DNA of 64,000 nt from Flavobacterium inviolabile (GCF_013389455.1 NZ_CP058278.1:806001-870000), one strand, 5' to 3'. Positions 25,317 through 35,713 are shown, counted from the stretch's first letter. A program made the numbers and translations. The notes: a model not told the origin generated them from the sequence alone.

Positions 25317-27206
25317 TTATGGTTTTGCCGGATAAACATTGTTTTCTTTTTTCACATCGGCCATTAAATCACTCGGATCAATAACAATCGCTTTGATTGC
25401 CGATTTCTCTTTTTTGATCGGTAATTCGTAGGTTGTAAATGCCCAATCCCATCCGTTAAGAATTGTTCTGTTGATGTCCGGGAACGGGTTTTCTTTATTC
25501 CAGCGCATTAAGGTGTTCGGGATATAGAAACTTTCCTTGGTTCCGTCCTGGTAAACCACAAGAATATCCAATGGCATTGGCATTCTTCCGATTCTTTCCA
25601 AAGTTACTTTGGTGTTTTTACCGTCTTCCGTTACGGCTTTGATACCGTAATCAATGGTATTGGTTGTTTTGGTCCAGTCGTTTAAATACCAGTCCAGTGA
25701 TGCACCGGAAACTCTTTCGGCAGTACGCTTGAAATCGTTAGGCGTAGGGTGTGTAAATTTAAAATCGGAATAGTAACGTTTTAAGGTTTCCATCATTTTG
25801 TCCATTCCAATCACATATCCCAACTGTGTCAGGAATACTTCTCCTTTGCTGTAAGCCGAGATACTGTACACCATGTTTTCATCGAAACGGTCGGCATGTG
25901 TAGACTGCGGTTGTTCCCTGCCGGTATTTACCATATAGAAATAGTTATTATAGGCAGACTGGAACGGGTTTTCGTCTTCCTGTAATTTTTTCTCCATTAC
26001 GTTAATCATGGCCAGGTCGGAAATAAAGGAAGTAAATCCTTCGTCCATCCAGAAATGTTTGCTTTCATTAGTTGCCAAAACGTGCTGGAACCAGGAATGC
26101 GCCATTTCGTGAGCGGTTACACCAATTAAACTCGGAAGACTTCTGTCGCCGGTAATCAAGGTACACATGGCATATTCCATTCCGCCATCGCCACCCTGGA
26201 TCACCGAGTATTGTTTGTACGGATACTGGCCTACGGATTTGTTGAAGAATTCCATTAAAGCAGCTGTTTTTGGCTGGAACTCTTTCCATTTGTCTTTGTA
26301 TTTCGGGTTGTTTTTGTAGAAAAAGTGCAATGCTACATTGTTTGGTCCCGGATAGATGTCGTGGATAAAATCCTTGTCGGCGCCCCAGGCAAAGTCATGA
26401 ACCATTGGCGCTTTAAAATGCCAGGTTAATGTTTTGGCTTTTTTAGGGTAAGTAACAGTTACGCCTTTGTCCTCATAACCGTGTCCGATTTCATTTTTAT
26501 TCTGCAGGTAACCGGTCGAGCCGATTACATAATCTTTATCCAGTGTGATCTTTACGTCGAAATCACCCCAAACTCCGTGAAATTCACGTCCGATATACGG
26601 ATCGGCATGCCATCCTTCGAAATCGAATTCGGCAATTTTCGGATACCATTGGGTCATGGAAAGTGCGACACCTTCGTCTGAATTTCTTCCGGAACGACGA
26701 ATCTGCAACGGCACCTGTCCGTCGAAATCCAAAGTAAATGTTGTGGATTTACCCGGTAATAATGCTTTGGCAAGATCAACTTCCAGTACAGTTCCTACCA
26801 CACGGTTGTTTGCCGCAACACCATCCTGTTTGAAGTTCGTTATTTTCAGGTAACCGATTTCATTTGGTTTTAACGTGCTTATTCTACTTTCTTTTACCGT
26901 TTTATCTCCGGTTTTGAAGCTTTTTACCATTCTTTTATCCGGATCGGAAATGGTTTTCAACCGCGCATCCATTTCGCTTCCCGGCTGGAAAGCATTGAAA
27001 TATAAATGGTAAAATACCTTGCGTAAGGTATCGGGAGAATTGTTTGTGTAAACCAGGGTTTGCGTTCCTTTATACTGGAAATTTTTCACATCCATGTTTA
27101 CCTCCATTTTATAGTCAACATGCTGTTGCCAGTATCCCGGATTTGGATTGTGCTGAGCAAACAAACTACCGATGCTCAGTAAAGAAAGTAGGAATAACTT
27201 TTTCAT
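25317..27206 (-). CDS. M1-family zinc metallopeptidase (aminopeptidase)
   Basis: The start at 27206 gives 629 residues with a signal peptide ending about S-L-F-A-Q; an in-frame ATG 72 bp upstream adds an implausible extension. The zinc motif is H-E-M-A-H-S-W with the third ligand Glu 18 residues later in W-M-D-E-G-F. The exopeptidase motif reads G-G-M-E-Y-A in place of the usual G-A-M-E-N. It should act as an exported aminopeptidase in peptide scavenging. It lies upstream of the tandem hairpins and downstream of the S8 protease terminator. Confidence 0.94.
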   Translation of the reverse strand: MKKLFLLSLLSIGSLFAQHNPNPGYWQQHVDYKMEVNMDVKNFQYKGTQTLVYTNNSPDTLRKVFYHLYFNAFQPGSEMDARLKTISDPDKRMVKSFKTGDKTVKESRISTLKPNEIGYLKITNFKQDGVAANNRVVGTVLEVDLAKALLPGKSTTFTLDFDGQVPLQIRRSGRNSDEGVALSMTQWYPKIAEFDFEGWHADPYIGREFHGVWGDFDVKITLDKDYVIGSTGYLQNKNEIGHGYEDKGVTVTYPKKAKTLTWHFKAPMVHDFAWGADKDFIHDIYPGPNNVALHFFYKNNPKYKDKWKEFQPKTAALMEFFNKSVGQYPYKQYSVIQGGDGGMEYAMCTLITGDRSLPSLIGVTAHEMAHSWFQHVLATNESKHFWMDEGFTSFISDLAMINVMEKKLQEDENPFQSAYNNYFYMVNTGREQPQSTHADRFDENMVYSISAYSKGEVFLTQLGYVIGMDKMMETLKRYYSDFKFTHPTPNDFKRTAERVSGASLDWYLNDWTKTTNTIDYGIKAVTEDGKNTKVTLERIGRMPMPLDILVVYQDGTKESFYIPNTLMRWNKENPFPDINRTILNGWDWAFTTYELPIKKEKSAIKAIVIDPSDLMADVKKENNVYPAKP

Positions 27207-27225
27207 TTTTGTAGTAATTGAATTT

Positions 27226-27241
27226 AGGCCGGAAGCGGCCT
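27226..27241 (-). promoter_or_regulatory. Short hairpin in the leader of the M1 peptidase gene
   Basis: Arms AGGCCG and CGGCCT have a 4-nt loop, 20 bp before the ATG on the minus strand. It is followed by no T-run and may be a leader structure. Confidence 0.3.
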
Positions 27242-27251
27242 TATGTAATAG

Positions 27252-27282
27252 TAAAATGGAAGGGAAAGCCCCTTCCATTTTA
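27252..27282 (-). terminator. Intrinsic terminator after the S8 protease gene
   Basis: A 12-bp stem (TAAAATGGAAGG with CCTTCCATTTTA) has a 7-nt loop and starts 8 bp after the S8 stop codon. Confidence 0.75.
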
Positions 27283-27290
27283 TTCGTTTC

Positions 27291-28901
27291 TTATTTTTTT
27301 GAAGCTACTTTTTCAGCCATGATCAATGCATTGTAAGCATTAACCATTTTTCCTGATTTGGAAATTTCGCTGAACATACGCTTGTTGTCAGGATCACCAC
27401 CTAAAATAACTTCCTGTTTTACTGCAATTCCGGAGTCCATGATAATTTGTTTTACCTGGGCAGCCGTTAAGCCTGGATAGTAAGAACGGATTAAAGCAGC
27501 TACTCCGGCAACATTTGGCGAAGCCATTGAGGTTCCCTGTAAGTACTCATAACTTTGGTTTGGCGTAGTGGCATAGATCTTTTCACCCGGAGCAAAAACA
27601 TCTACATCCGATTTTCCGTAGTTGGAGAAATCAGCTACCAGTTGCGGTCCGTAAACATAGTTTAAGGCACCAACCGTTAAAAAGTTGTCTGCGATTTCCG
27701 GCCCCATCTTGATGTTGTCATTCGGGAAACGGTCCACACCGCCGTCTGCATTCAGATCCAATCCTTCATTTCCGGCAGCAACAACGATCAATACGTCTTT
27801 TGAAGCGGCATATTTGATAGCATCATAAACCCATTCCGGATGTTGTGCAAAATATTTACCGAAACTTCCGTTGATTACTTTCGCACCGTTATCTACAGCA
27901 TAACGGATACCTAAAGCGATATCTTTATCATATTCGTCTCCGTCCGGCACAGCACGAACAGCCAGGATTTCAACATTGTTACTCGCTACACCGTCGCCGC
28001 CCATTCCGTTAGCTCTGGTTTGTGCAATGATACCCGCAACGTGAGTTCCGTGTTTGGCACCGCTTTTTACAGGACCGATTACATTGTTGTCCCCGTATTT
28101 TTTATCGTTAATATCGTTTGGATTGTCACCAACTAATTTTCTACCGTCGAATTGTAAATTCATGTGGTAGTTTACCTGGCTGTAAACCTGATCTTTAAAC
28201 TCGTCAATTTTGGTCAGATCGTTACCGGTTTGCGGCAATACCTGCGACATTACCATTTTCGCCTGGCTTAAAGCCGGTTCTGAAGTCTGGATTTTCTGAA
28301 TATCTTCAAGCGTATAGGTATCTTTCTTTAAATGCTTTTTAATAGTGTTGCTGGCATTTAAGATAAAATCAAGCTGTTGTTTCGCCTGCATTACCTCACT
28401 GGATTCTTTTTCGTATTCTGCTTTTGCTTTTTTATAGGTTTCAGAACCATCGTCTCCTTTTTTAAGGATACGGATATATTCCATGTTTTCATGTTCTGCT
28501 TTTCCTAAAAAGTTCCAGCCGTGGATGTCATCAATATAACCGTTTTTGTCGTCATCGATTCCGTTTCCGGCAACCTCTTTCGGATTTGTCCAGATAACCG
28601 GTTTTAGATCTTCATGGTCAATATCGACACCGGAGTCTACAACACCAACGATAACTTTTTTGCTTTTTTTGCCTTTTAATAATTCTGCATAAGCTCTGTC
28701 AACACTCATTCCGGGAACGGTATCTTTGATTAAGTCAAGATGGCTCCAGCGTTTCAAATCTTTTTCAGCCAGTTTTCCAACTTTTACAGGCATGTTGTCT
28801 GATGCCGTTAAAGGAGTATATACTGCTGTTTTCTGAGTTCCGCAACTCGCTAGGGCTAAGGCAAGTGCAGCAGATAAATAAAGGGGTTTTATTAATTTCA
28901 T
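27291..28901 (-). CDS. S8-family subtilisin-like serine protease, lipoprotein
   Basis: This 536-residue protein has a lipobox A-S-C (Cys20) and a complete subtilase triad: Asp89 in V-V-D-S-G-V-D, His284 in H-G-T-H-V-A-G, and Ser458 in G-T-S-M-A-S-P. The gap between Asp and His (about 195 residues) is much longer than in plain subtilisins. It holds a charged helical insertion (about 135-265). It is probably a surface or periplasmic lipoprotein protease. A near-consensus -7 box TACATTCG lies upstream at 28931-28938 on the minus strand. Confidence 0.95.
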   Translation of the reverse strand: MKLIKPLYLSAALALALASCGTQKTAVYTPLTASDNMPVKVGKLAEKDLKRWSHLDLIKDTVPGMSVDRAYAELLKGKKSKKVIVGVVDSGVDIDHEDLKPVIWTNPKEVAGNGIDDDKNGYIDDIHGWNFLGKAEHENMEYIRILKKGDDGSETYKKAKAEYEKESSEVMQAKQQLDFILNASNTIKKHLKKDTYTLEDIQKIQTSEPALSQAKMVMSQVLPQTGNDLTKIDEFKDQVYSQVNYHMNLQFDGRKLVGDNPNDINDKKYGDNNVIGPVKSGAKHGTHVAGIIAQTRANGMGGDGVASNNVEILAVRAVPDGDEYDKDIALGIRYAVDNGAKVINGSFGKYFAQHPEWVYDAIKYAASKDVLIVVAAGNEGLDLNADGGVDRFPNDNIKMGPEIADNFLTVGALNYVYGPQLVADFSNYGKSDVDVFAPGEKIYATTPNQSYEYLQGTSMASPNVAGVAALIRSYYPGLTAAQVKQIIMDSGIAVKQEVILGGDPDNKRMFSEISKSGKMVNAYNALIMAEKVASKK

Positions 28902-28972
28902 ATACTTTTTGTTTTTCTAATTTTATAGGTCGAATGTATTTGTTTTTGTTACAATTTTTTTTGAGATTAACA

Positions 28973-29833
28973 CTACTTTAGTATTTCATCACATTGAAAA
29001 ACGTCTTTAAGACGCACTCCTTTATCGGTACGCTCAACAGTTATAATCTGATTGTGCGCATCGTGTTCCAAAAATAAAAAGTAATTTTTGTCGGCAGCAT
29101 TGTTCATGAATTTTGTTTTTTCATCAAGCGTCAGCAGCGGTCTTGTGTCGTATCCCATTACATACGGAATCGGGATATGCCCGGCTGTTGCTAATAAATC
29201 GGCACAAAAAACAAGTGTTTTATCCTGGTATTGAATATGCGGGATCATTTGTTTTTCGGTATGGCCGTCTGCAAATAAAATTCCGAATCCCAGTTCTGAC
29301 TGTTCAAGGAAATCGCCTTCCGGACGATCGATGAATTTTAATTGTCCGCTTTCCCGGATTGGCAGGGTGTTTTCGCTTAAAAATGAGGCTTTCTCTCTGG
29401 CATTTGGTTGGGTTGCCCATTCCCAGTGGTTTTCGTTTGTCCAGTAGGTAGCATTTTTAAAAGCCACTTCATAGCCGGTGCGGTCTTTGTTCCAGACTAC
29501 GCTGCCGCCGCAATGGTCAAAATGCAGGTGGGTCATGAACACATCGGTGATGTCATCACGGTGAAAACCGTATTGTGCCAGGGATTTGTCGATAGAGTGT
29601 GTTCCCCAAAGCGAATAGTAACCAAAGAATTTATCGGATTGTTTATTTCCCATTCCGGTGTCGATCAAAATCAGCCGGTTGCCGTCTTCAATAAGCAGGC
29701 ACCGTGCTGCGATATCGATTAAATTATTCTCGTCGGCCGGATTTGTTTTGTTCCAGATGGTCTTGGGAACCACGCCAAACATAGCGCCGCCATCCAGTTT
29801 AAAGTTGCCGCTTTCTATGGGATATAGTTTCAT
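28973..29833 (-). CDS. MBL-fold metallo-hydrolase
   Basis: The start at 29833 gives 286 residues; a longer frame to 29905 adds a hydrophobic extension that would span the promoter. The metallo-beta-lactamase motif is T-H-L-H-F-D-H-C-G-G, preceded by L-I-D-T-G-M-G and followed by F-C-A-D and a late H-D-A-H. It resembles the quorum-quenching lactonase/N-acyl hydrolase-like branch, but the substrate cannot be assigned. A 7/8 -7 match lies 22 bp upstream. Confidence 0.88.
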   Translation of the reverse strand: MKLYPIESGNFKLDGGAMFGVVPKTIWNKTNPADENNLIDIAARCLLIEDGNRLILIDTGMGNKQSDKFFGYYSLWGTHSIDKSLAQYGFHRDDITDVFMTHLHFDHCGGSVVWNKDRTGYEVAFKNATYWTNENHWEWATQPNAREKASFLSENTLPIRESGQLKFIDRPEGDFLEQSELGFGILFADGHTEKQMIPHIQYQDKTLVFCADLLATAGHIPIPYVMGYDTRPLLTLDEKTKFMNNAADKNYFLFLEHDAHNQIITVERTDKGVRLKDVFQCDEILK

Positions 29834-30146
29834 TACAAAAAATTTAATTGGAATGTAAAGATACTTTTTAAAGATAAAATAGAAAAAAATAAATGCGCAA
29901 TGCAAAAAGACAATGCATGCTGCCCGGAATTACAGTAACGGTATTTGCCGGAATGATGACGCAAAGACGGGTTTTCCGAAATGAAAATCATGCAAGATAA
30001 TCGTTGGAAATCATTACAGAGCTGACAATTATCATAGAATAACGTTTTTCTATCAAGCTATTAGTTATAAAAATGTTAGGTAGTATGGCAAACCGCAATA
30101 TTTGTAATATCTTTGCATCAATTTAGAAATAATCTGTTTAAACGTT
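29834..30146. promoter_or_regulatory. 313-bp divergent intergenic region with both promoters
   Basis: On the minus strand TATCTTTA (29856-29863, 7/8 match) fits the MBL gene. On the plus strand TATCTTTG (30108-30115, exact) precedes the iron-sulfur operon by 31 bp. The rest is AT-rich. Loose GATAAT/ATTATC words occur around 29995-30040, but no convincing Fur or IscR palindrome was found. Confidence 0.5.
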
Positions 30147-30476
30147 ATGATAAAAGTATCTGAGACAGCAAAAAAAAGAATCGTTAACTTAATGGAAGAT
30201 GACGGTTTTAACGCTACTACTGATTATGTTCGTGTGGGTGTAAAAAGCGGTGGATGTTCAGGCTTATCGTATGACTTAAAGTTTGATAAGAGCCTGGGAG
30301 ATGACGATAAAGTATTTGAAGACAACAATATAAAAATTGCCGTAGATAAAAAAAGCTTTTTGTATTTAGTAGGCACTACTTTAGAATATTCCGGAGGGCT
30401 GAATGGAAAAGGATTTGTATTTAACAATCCGAATGCCAACAGAACTTGCGGTTGTGGTGAAAGTTTTTCACTTTAA
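30147..30476 (+). CDS. HesB/IscA-type iron-sulfur cluster assembly protein
   Basis: This 109-residue A-type carrier has the three conserved cysteines: one in S-G-G-C-S-G-L (about residue 34) and two in the terminal C-G-C-G-E-S-F. It binds and passes on Fe-S clusters. It is the first gene of the hesB-sufBCD block, with sufB following within about 90 bp, and the operon promoter box lies just upstream. Confidence 0.95.
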   Translation: MIKVSETAKKRIVNLMEDDGFNATTDYVRVGVKSGGCSGLSYDLKFDKSLGDDDKVFEDNNIKIAVDKKSFLYLVGTTLEYSGGLNGKGFVFNNPNANRTCGCGESFSL

Positions 30477-30565
30477 AAAGGTAAGTCATTACGCTCCATA
30501 CCATGATTTCAGAGTGGTTTAATTCTGAAATCACGGTAAGAGCAATCGACAATAAGACAAAAGAA

Positions 30566-32014
30566 ATGAGTAAGTATACTGAAGAAGAATTAAAAAAAGA
30601 ACTGGAAACCAAAGAGTATGAATATGGTTTCTATACCGATATTGAGTCGGAAACGTTTCCTGTTGGATTGAATGAAGACATTGTCCGGGCCATTTCAAAA
30701 AAGAAAAATGAGCCGGAATGGATGACAGAATGGCGATTGGAAGCTTTTCGTGCCTGGGAACAGATGATTGAACCGGAATGGGCAAATGTTCATTATGAAA
30801 AACCTGATTTTCAGGCAATCTCTTATTATTCTGCCCCAAAGAAAAAAGACAAATACGAAAGTTTGGATGAGGTAGATCCGGAATTACTGGAAACCTTTAA
30901 AAAACTGGGAATCTCTATAGACGAGCAAAAAAAATTAGCAGGAGTAGCAGTCGATATTGTAATGGACTCGGTTTCTGTAGCCACTACCTTTAAAAAGACA
31001 CTGGCCGAAAAAGGCATTATTTTCTGCTCTATTTCGGAAGCCATTCAGGAACATCCGGAACTGGTTCGTCAGTATATCGGAAGTGTTGTTCCTCAAAAAG
31101 ATAACTTTTATGCCGCATTGAACTCGGCAGTATTCTCGGATGGTTCTTTCTGTTATATTCCGAAAGGCGTTCGCTGCCCGATGGAATTATCTACTTATTT
31201 CCGTATCAACCAGGCAGGAACAGGTCAGTTTGAAAGAACACTTGTTGTTGCAGACGAAGGCAGTTATGTGAGCTACCTGGAAGGATGTACAGCACCTTCC
31301 CGTGATGAAAACCAGCTGCATGCCGCTGTTGTTGAGCTTATTGCTTTAGACAATGCCGAAATTAAATATTCTACCGTTCAAAACTGGTTCCCCGGAAACA
31401 AAGAAGGAAAAGGTGGTGTTTACAACTTTGTAACCAAAAGAGGTTTGTGTGAGAAAAATGCAAAAATCTCCTGGACACAGGTTGAAACCGGATCGGCAGT
31501 TACCTGGAAATATCCTTCCTGTATTTTAAAAGGAGATAATTCGGTAGGTGAGTTTTACTCTATTGCCGTAACCAATAACTTCCAGCAGGCAGATACCGGA
31601 ACCAAAATGATTCACTTAGGAAACAATACGAAGAGTACCATTATTTCCAAAGGAATTTCTGCCGGAAGATCTCAAAACAGCTACCGTGGATTGGTTCAGG
31701 TGAGTTCCCGCGCGGAAAATGCCCGTAACTTCTCCCAGTGTGATTCGTTGCTGATGGGTAACAATTGCGGGGCACATACATTCCCGTATATCGAATCCAA
31801 AAACAGTTCGGCAAAAATCGAGCACGAAGCAACCACCAGTAAAATTGGTGAAGACCAGGTGTTTTACTGTAACCAGAGAGGTATTCCAACGGAAAAAGCC
31901 ATTGCATTGATTGTAAACGGATTCAGTAAAGAAGTTTTAAACAAACTTCCGATGGAATTTGCTGTGGAAGCTCAGAAATTATTAGAAATATCATTGGAAG
32001 GATCGGTTGGTTAA
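30566..32014 (+). CDS. sufB: Fe-S cluster assembly scaffold SufB
   Basis: The start at 30566 gives 482 residues beginning M-S-K-Y-T-E-E-E-L, the usual length; an in-frame ATG 63 bp upstream adds a poor extension. The core has [18 protein letters not shown], the S-Y-L-E-G-C-T-A-P segment and the C-terminal [13 protein letters not shown] signature. SufB with SufC and SufD forms the SufBC2D scaffold that builds Fe-S clusters. It is followed by sufC after 87 bp. Confidence 0.96.
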   Translation: MSKYTEEELKKELETKEYEYGFYTDIESETFPVGLNEDIVRAISKKKNEPEWMTEWRLEAFRAWEQMIEPEWANVHYEKPDFQAISYYSAPKKKDKYESLDEVDPELLETFKKLGISIDEQKKLAGVAVDIVMDSVSVATTFKKTLAEKGIIFCSISEAIQEHPELVRQYIGSVVPQKDNFYAALNSAVFSDGSFCYIPKGVRCPMELSTYFRINQAGTGQFERTLVVADEGSYVSYLEGCTAPSRDENQLHAAVVELIALDNAEIKYSTVQNWFPGNKEGKGGVYNFVTKRGLCEKNAKISWTQVETGSAVTWKYPSCILKGDNSVGEFYSIAVTNNFQQADTGTKMIHLGNNTKSTIISKGISAGRSQNSYRGLVQVSSRAENARNFSQCDSLLMGNNCGAHTFPYIESKNSSAKIEHEATTSKIGEDQVFYCNQRGIPTEKAIALIVNGFSKEVLNKLPMEFAVEAQKLLEISLEGSVG

Positions 32015-32101
32015 GCTGCGGAAACCCTTCAAAAACATATATCAGAAATAAAGGAACGTCAACAACGTTGCTACATTTAAAAATTAAACATTGGAAACAA
32101 A

Positions 32102-32848
32102 ATGTTAGTTATAAAAAATTTACACGCTAGCGTAGAAGATAAAGAAATATTAAAAGGAATTAATCTTGAAGTAAAAGCAGGAGAAGTTCATGCGATAATG
32201 GGACCAAACGGAGCCGGGAAAAGTACCTTATCATCGGTTATTGCCGGTCGTGAGGATTATGAAGTGACCGAAGGGGAAATCCTTTTGGAAGGGGAAGACC
32301 TGACCGAACTGGCACCGGAGGAAAGAGCACACAAAGGCGTGTTTCTGTCGTTCCAGTATCCTATTGAAATTCCGGGAGTTTCGGTTACAAACTTTATGAA
32401 AACGGCGATCAACGAAACCAGAAAAGCAAAAGGTCTGGAAGAAATGCCGGCTAATGAAATGCTGAAAATGATCCGTGAAAAATCGGAGCTGTTGGAAATC
32501 GACAGAAAGTTTTTATCCCGTTCGTTAAACGAAGGATTTTCCGGAGGTGAGAAAAAACGTAATGAGATCTTCCAGATGGCAATGTTAGAACCAAAACTGG
32601 CTATTCTTGACGAAACCGATTCCGGATTGGATATCGATGCTTTGAGAATTGTGGCCAATGGGGTTAACAAACTAAAAAGTGAAGAGAATGCCGTAGTTGT
32701 GATCACGCACTACCAAAGATTGTTAGACTATATTGTTCCTGATTTTGTACACGTTTTACACGATGGTAAAATCGTTAAGACCGGAGGGAAAGAGCTGGCT
32801 CTGGAACTGGAAGAAAAAGGATACGACTGGATTAAAAACGAAAACTAG
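32102..32848 (+). CDS. sufC: SUF system ATPase SufC
   Basis: This 248-residue ABC ATPase has Walker [10 protein letters not shown] (about 34-42), the SufC-specific signature [10 protein letters not shown], Walker [15 protein letters not shown] and the switch His in V-I-T-H-Y. It powers the SufBCD scaffold and has no membrane partner. A weak inverted repeat lies in the 48-bp gap before sufD. Confidence 0.97.
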   Translation: MLVIKNLHASVEDKEILKGINLEVKAGEVHAIMGPNGAGKSTLSSVIAGREDYEVTEGEILLEGEDLTELAPEERAHKGVFLSFQYPIEIPGVSVTNFMKTAINETRKAKGLEEMPANEMLKMIREKSELLEIDRKFLSRSLNEGFSGGEKKRNEIFQMAMLEPKLAILDETDSGLDIDALRIVANGVNKLKSEENAVVVITHYQRLLDYIVPDFVHVLHDGKIVKTGGKELALELEEKGYDWIKNEN

Positions 32849-32896
32849 ATTTCAAAAAAGATTGAAAGCATATTCAATTTTTGAAACGTAGCAAAC

Positions 32897-34213
32897 ATGG
32901 ATTTAAAAGAAAAACTGATCTCCTCTTTTATGGCTTTTGAAGAGCGTGTAGATGTGCAGGCAACCCTGCACGATACCCGTACAGAAGCATTAAAGAATTT
33001 TGAAAATAAAGGCTTCCCGACTAAAAAAGAGGAAGCATGGAAATATACCTCACTGAATGCGGTTTTAAAAAATGATTTCAGTGTATTTCCTAAAAATGAA
33101 AGTGCTGTAGATTTTAAAGAAGTAAAAAAATACTTCCTGAACGATGTGGATACCTACAAAATTGTTTTTGTAGACGGTGTCTTCAGTTCGTTTTTATCTT
33201 CTACAACACATGACGGACAGGATGTTTGTCTGATGTCTTCGGCATTGACAAAGCCTAAATATAAAATGATCATCGATACCTACTTCAACCAGGTTGCGGA
33301 CAAGGAAGAAAGCATGACTTCCCTGAATACCGCTTTTGCCTATGAAGGAGCGTATATCAACATCCCGAAAAGCAAGATTGCCGATAAACCGATTGAAGTA
33401 ATTTACTTCTCCACAGGAAATGAAGCCGCTTTGATGGTACAGCCCCGAAATTTGATTATCGTTGGGGAAAACGCCCATGTGCAGATCATAGAGCGTCATC
33501 AGAGTCTGAATGAGAACCCGGTTCTGATCAACTCGGTAACCGAGATCTTTGCCCACAAACGCGCCATCGTGGATTTTTATAAAATCCAGAATGACGTGCA
33601 AACGGCAAACCTGATTGACAATACCTATATTTCCCAGAAACAGGAAAGCATCGTGTCGGTACACACCTTCTCTTTTGGAGGGAATATCACCCGAAACAAC
33701 CTGAATTTCTACCACCAGGGCGAAAGAATAGACAGTACTTTAAAAGGAATCACCCTTATTGGCGACAAACAACACGTGGACCACTATACTCTGGTGCACC
33801 ACGCACAGCCAAACTGCGAAAGCCACCAGAATTACAAAGGAATCTATGGCGATAATTCGACAGGGGTATTCAACGGTAAAATATATGTGGAAAGAGAAGC
33901 ACAGAAAACAGATGCTTTCCAGCAGAACAACAATATCTTACTGAGTGATAAAGCCACGATTAATGCCAAGCCGCAATTGGAAATTTTTGCAGATGATGTA
34001 AAATGTTCACACGGTTGTACGATCGGACAATTGGACGAAAGCGCCATGTTCTATATGCAGCAGCGCGGAATTCCTAAAAAAGAAGCGAAAGCGTTGTTAA
34101 TGTATGCCTTTACAAGCGAAGTAACATCCAGTATTAAAATCCCGGAACTAAAAAATAAGATTGCCCGTATTATTGCGACTAAATTAGGCGTAAACATGGG
34201 ATTTGACTTATAA
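32897..34213 (+). CDS. sufD: Fe-S cluster assembly protein SufD
   Basis: This 438-residue protein has the SufB/SufD fold: K-K-E-E-A-W-K-Y-T near the N-terminus, then beta-helix repeats. The C-terminal D-D-V-K-C-S-H-G-C-T-I-G-Q-L-D and Y-M-Q-Q-R-G-I-P-K-K-E-A are SufD signatures. It completes the SufBCD scaffold. A strong terminator follows, so the first suf block ends here. Confidence 0.96.
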   Translation: MDLKEKLISSFMAFEERVDVQATLHDTRTEALKNFENKGFPTKKEEAWKYTSLNAVLKNDFSVFPKNESAVDFKEVKKYFLNDVDTYKIVFVDGVFSSFLSSTTHDGQDVCLMSSALTKPKYKMIIDTYFNQVADKEESMTSLNTAFAYEGAYINIPKSKIADKPIEVIYFSTGNEAALMVQPRNLIIVGENAHVQIIERHQSLNENPVLINSVTEIFAHKRAIVDFYKIQNDVQTANLIDNTYISQKQESIVSVHTFSFGGNITRNNLNFYHQGERIDSTLKGITLIGDKQHVDHYTLVHHAQPNCESHQNYKGIYGDNSTGVFNGKIYVEREAQKTDAFQQNNNILLSDKATINAKPQLEIFADDVKCSHGCTIGQLDESAMFYMQQRGIPKKEAKALLMYAFTSEVTSSIKIPELKNKIARIIATKLGVNMGFDL

Positions 34214-34231
34214 TTAGTGATTACAATAATT

Positions 34232-34261
34232 AAAAAGCCTGGCAGTTTTGTCAGGCTTTTT
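34232..34261 (+). terminator. Intrinsic terminator after sufD
   Basis: Ten-base arms AAAAAGCCTG and CAGGCTTTTT run into a T-tract 18 bp after the stop, separating sufBCD from the efflux operon. Confidence 0.9.
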
Positions 34262-34324
34262 TTGTTTTAAATCGTTTTTATTCGCGTTTTAGTATGCTTC
34301 ATTTGATCTTATTACGATTTTTAT

Positions 34325-34341
34325 TGTTAATTTTATTAACA
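34325..34341. promoter_or_regulatory. Candidate operator upstream of the metal efflux operon
   Basis: A perfect inverted repeat TGTTAAT-TTT-ATTAACA lies about 120 bp before the TolC gene. Its AT-richness means chance is possible. Confidence 0.35.
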
Positions 34342-34350
34342 GAAATTGAA

Positions 34351-34369
34351 AATCTAATAAAAATCTAAT
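34351..34369. repeat. Direct repeat with 11-bp period upstream of the efflux operon
   Basis: AATCTAAT occurs at 34351-34358 and 34362-34369. Direct repeats with about 11-bp period are typical of OmpR-type regulator sites, but no regulator gene is adjacent. Confidence 0.35.
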
Positions 34370-34459
34370 GACATAAATTAGTTTTTATTTTAGTGAACAT
34401 AGAATTTTGTTGCAGAATTATGATTTGTTGTTGAATACAATTTTTCAATACTGTTTTAT

Positions 34460-35713
34460 ATGAAATTGAAACTATTTCTCACTTTTGTTTTACTGGTTAC
34501 AGCAAAAGATGTTTTAATGTCGCAAACCGTTTATGACATTAAAACTGCCCTCCAAACGGCAAAAGCCAACAACCGGGAGCTAAAAACCGAACAGCTTAAT
34601 GTTCAGGTGGCTCAGGCCGACGTTGTAACGGCAAAATTAAGACCCAATTTGTCGTTGAATAACCAGACGTTACAATTGGCAGAATCGGCACATTATGCTC
34701 CGGATACCAAATGGAGCAATTCCCAGAACAGACAGGTATGGTGGCAGTTAACCAAACAGTTCCAGCTGCCTTCGCAAAGAAAAAACAAAATTGATGTTGC
34801 GAATAAAGGTGTTGCGGTTACAGAAGCGAACTACAAGGATTTTGAGCGAAACTTACTAACGGAAGTTGCCATGAACTGGCTGGATGTATGGCTGTCGCAG
34901 AAAAAATGGCAAACCGCATTAATGGCAAAAAACAACTGGGATACGTTGGTTACCGTAAACAAAAGCCGTCTTAAAAACCAGGTGATCACCACTACAGATT
35001 ACAGCAGGACAGAACTGGTAGCCAGTCAATACAACGTGCTGGCACAAACGGCAAAACAGGATTACCAGAACAAGCTCAACAACCTCAAATTCATTTTGGG
35101 CGTTACGGATGACATCACGATTGCCGGTGACGATGCCGTGGAGCTGGGCGCTCTGGCAAACCAGGAAGAACTGCTCAACAATGCTATCGAAAACAGAAGC
35201 GATATCAATGTACTTAAAAGCAATATTGAAGTCATGAAAAGCAATGTTTCCCTTCAAAAAAGCTTAGCCTATCCGCAGCCGGAACTGGGTGCTGTTTACA
35301 ACCCGCAGAACAACGTTCCGTATGTCGGGATATACGCAACTATCGATCTGCCTTTTTTCGACAGAAACCAGGGAGAAATTAAAAAATCGCAGGTAACCAG
35401 AGATAAAGCAGAGCAGGAACTGATCACATCCAAGGAAAAGATCAAAACGGAGATCAGCAATGCCTATACCAGCTACAAACAATTTGAACAGAATGCGGCC
35501 AATCTGAAAAAAATGCGGGAACAATCCTATCACATTTTAGACAATGTGAAATATGCCTACATGAGAGGCGGAACCACGCTGATTGACTTTCTGGAAGCAC
35601 AGCGAACCTGGTATGACACGCAGGAAAACTATTATGAAGCGATATACCAGCATAAAGAAAGTTACATCAAATTACTATATACAACAGGTTTAATACATCA
35701 AATAGCACAATAA
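34460..35713 (+). CDS. TolC-family outer-membrane efflux protein
   Basis: This 417-residue protein has a signal peptide (cleavage about residue 21, near S-Q-T). Long helical repeats rich in Ala, Gln, Asn and Lys are typical of TolC/CusC proteins, including D-F-L-E-A-Q-R-T-W-Y near the C-terminus. It is the outer-membrane exit duct of a tripartite pump. The next gene starts directly at the stop (TAA then ATG), so translation is coupled. Confidence 0.93.
   Translation: MKLKLFLTFVLLVTAKDVLMSQTVYDIKTALQTAKANNRELKTEQLNVQVAQADVVTAKLRPNLSLNNQTLQLAESAHYAPDTKWSNSQNRQVWWQLTKQFQLPSQRKNKIDVANKGVAVTEANYKDFERNLLTEVAMNWLDVWLSQKKWQTALMAKNNWDTLVTVNKSRLKNQVITTTDYSRTELVASQYNVLAQTAKQDYQNKLNNLKFILGVTDDITIAGDDAVELGALANQEELLNNAIENRSDINVLKSNIEVMKSNVSLQKSLAYPQPELGAVYNPQNNVPYVGIYATIDLPFFDRNQGEIKKSQVTRDKAEQELITSKEKIKTEISNAYTSYKQFEQNAANLKKMREQSYHILDNVKYAYMRGGTTLIDFLEAQRTWYDTQENYYEAIYQHKESYIKLLYTTGLIHQIAQ

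Noticed and set aside
27291..28901. Frameshift or fusion explaining the long gap between Asp89 and His284 in the S8 protease
   Set aside because: The frame is continuous and the insertion is charged and helical, so it reads as a genuine domain insertion.
29990..30050. Fur or IscR box before the hesB-suf operon
   Set aside because: Only scattered GATAAT/ATTATC words occur, with no palindrome close to a known consensus.
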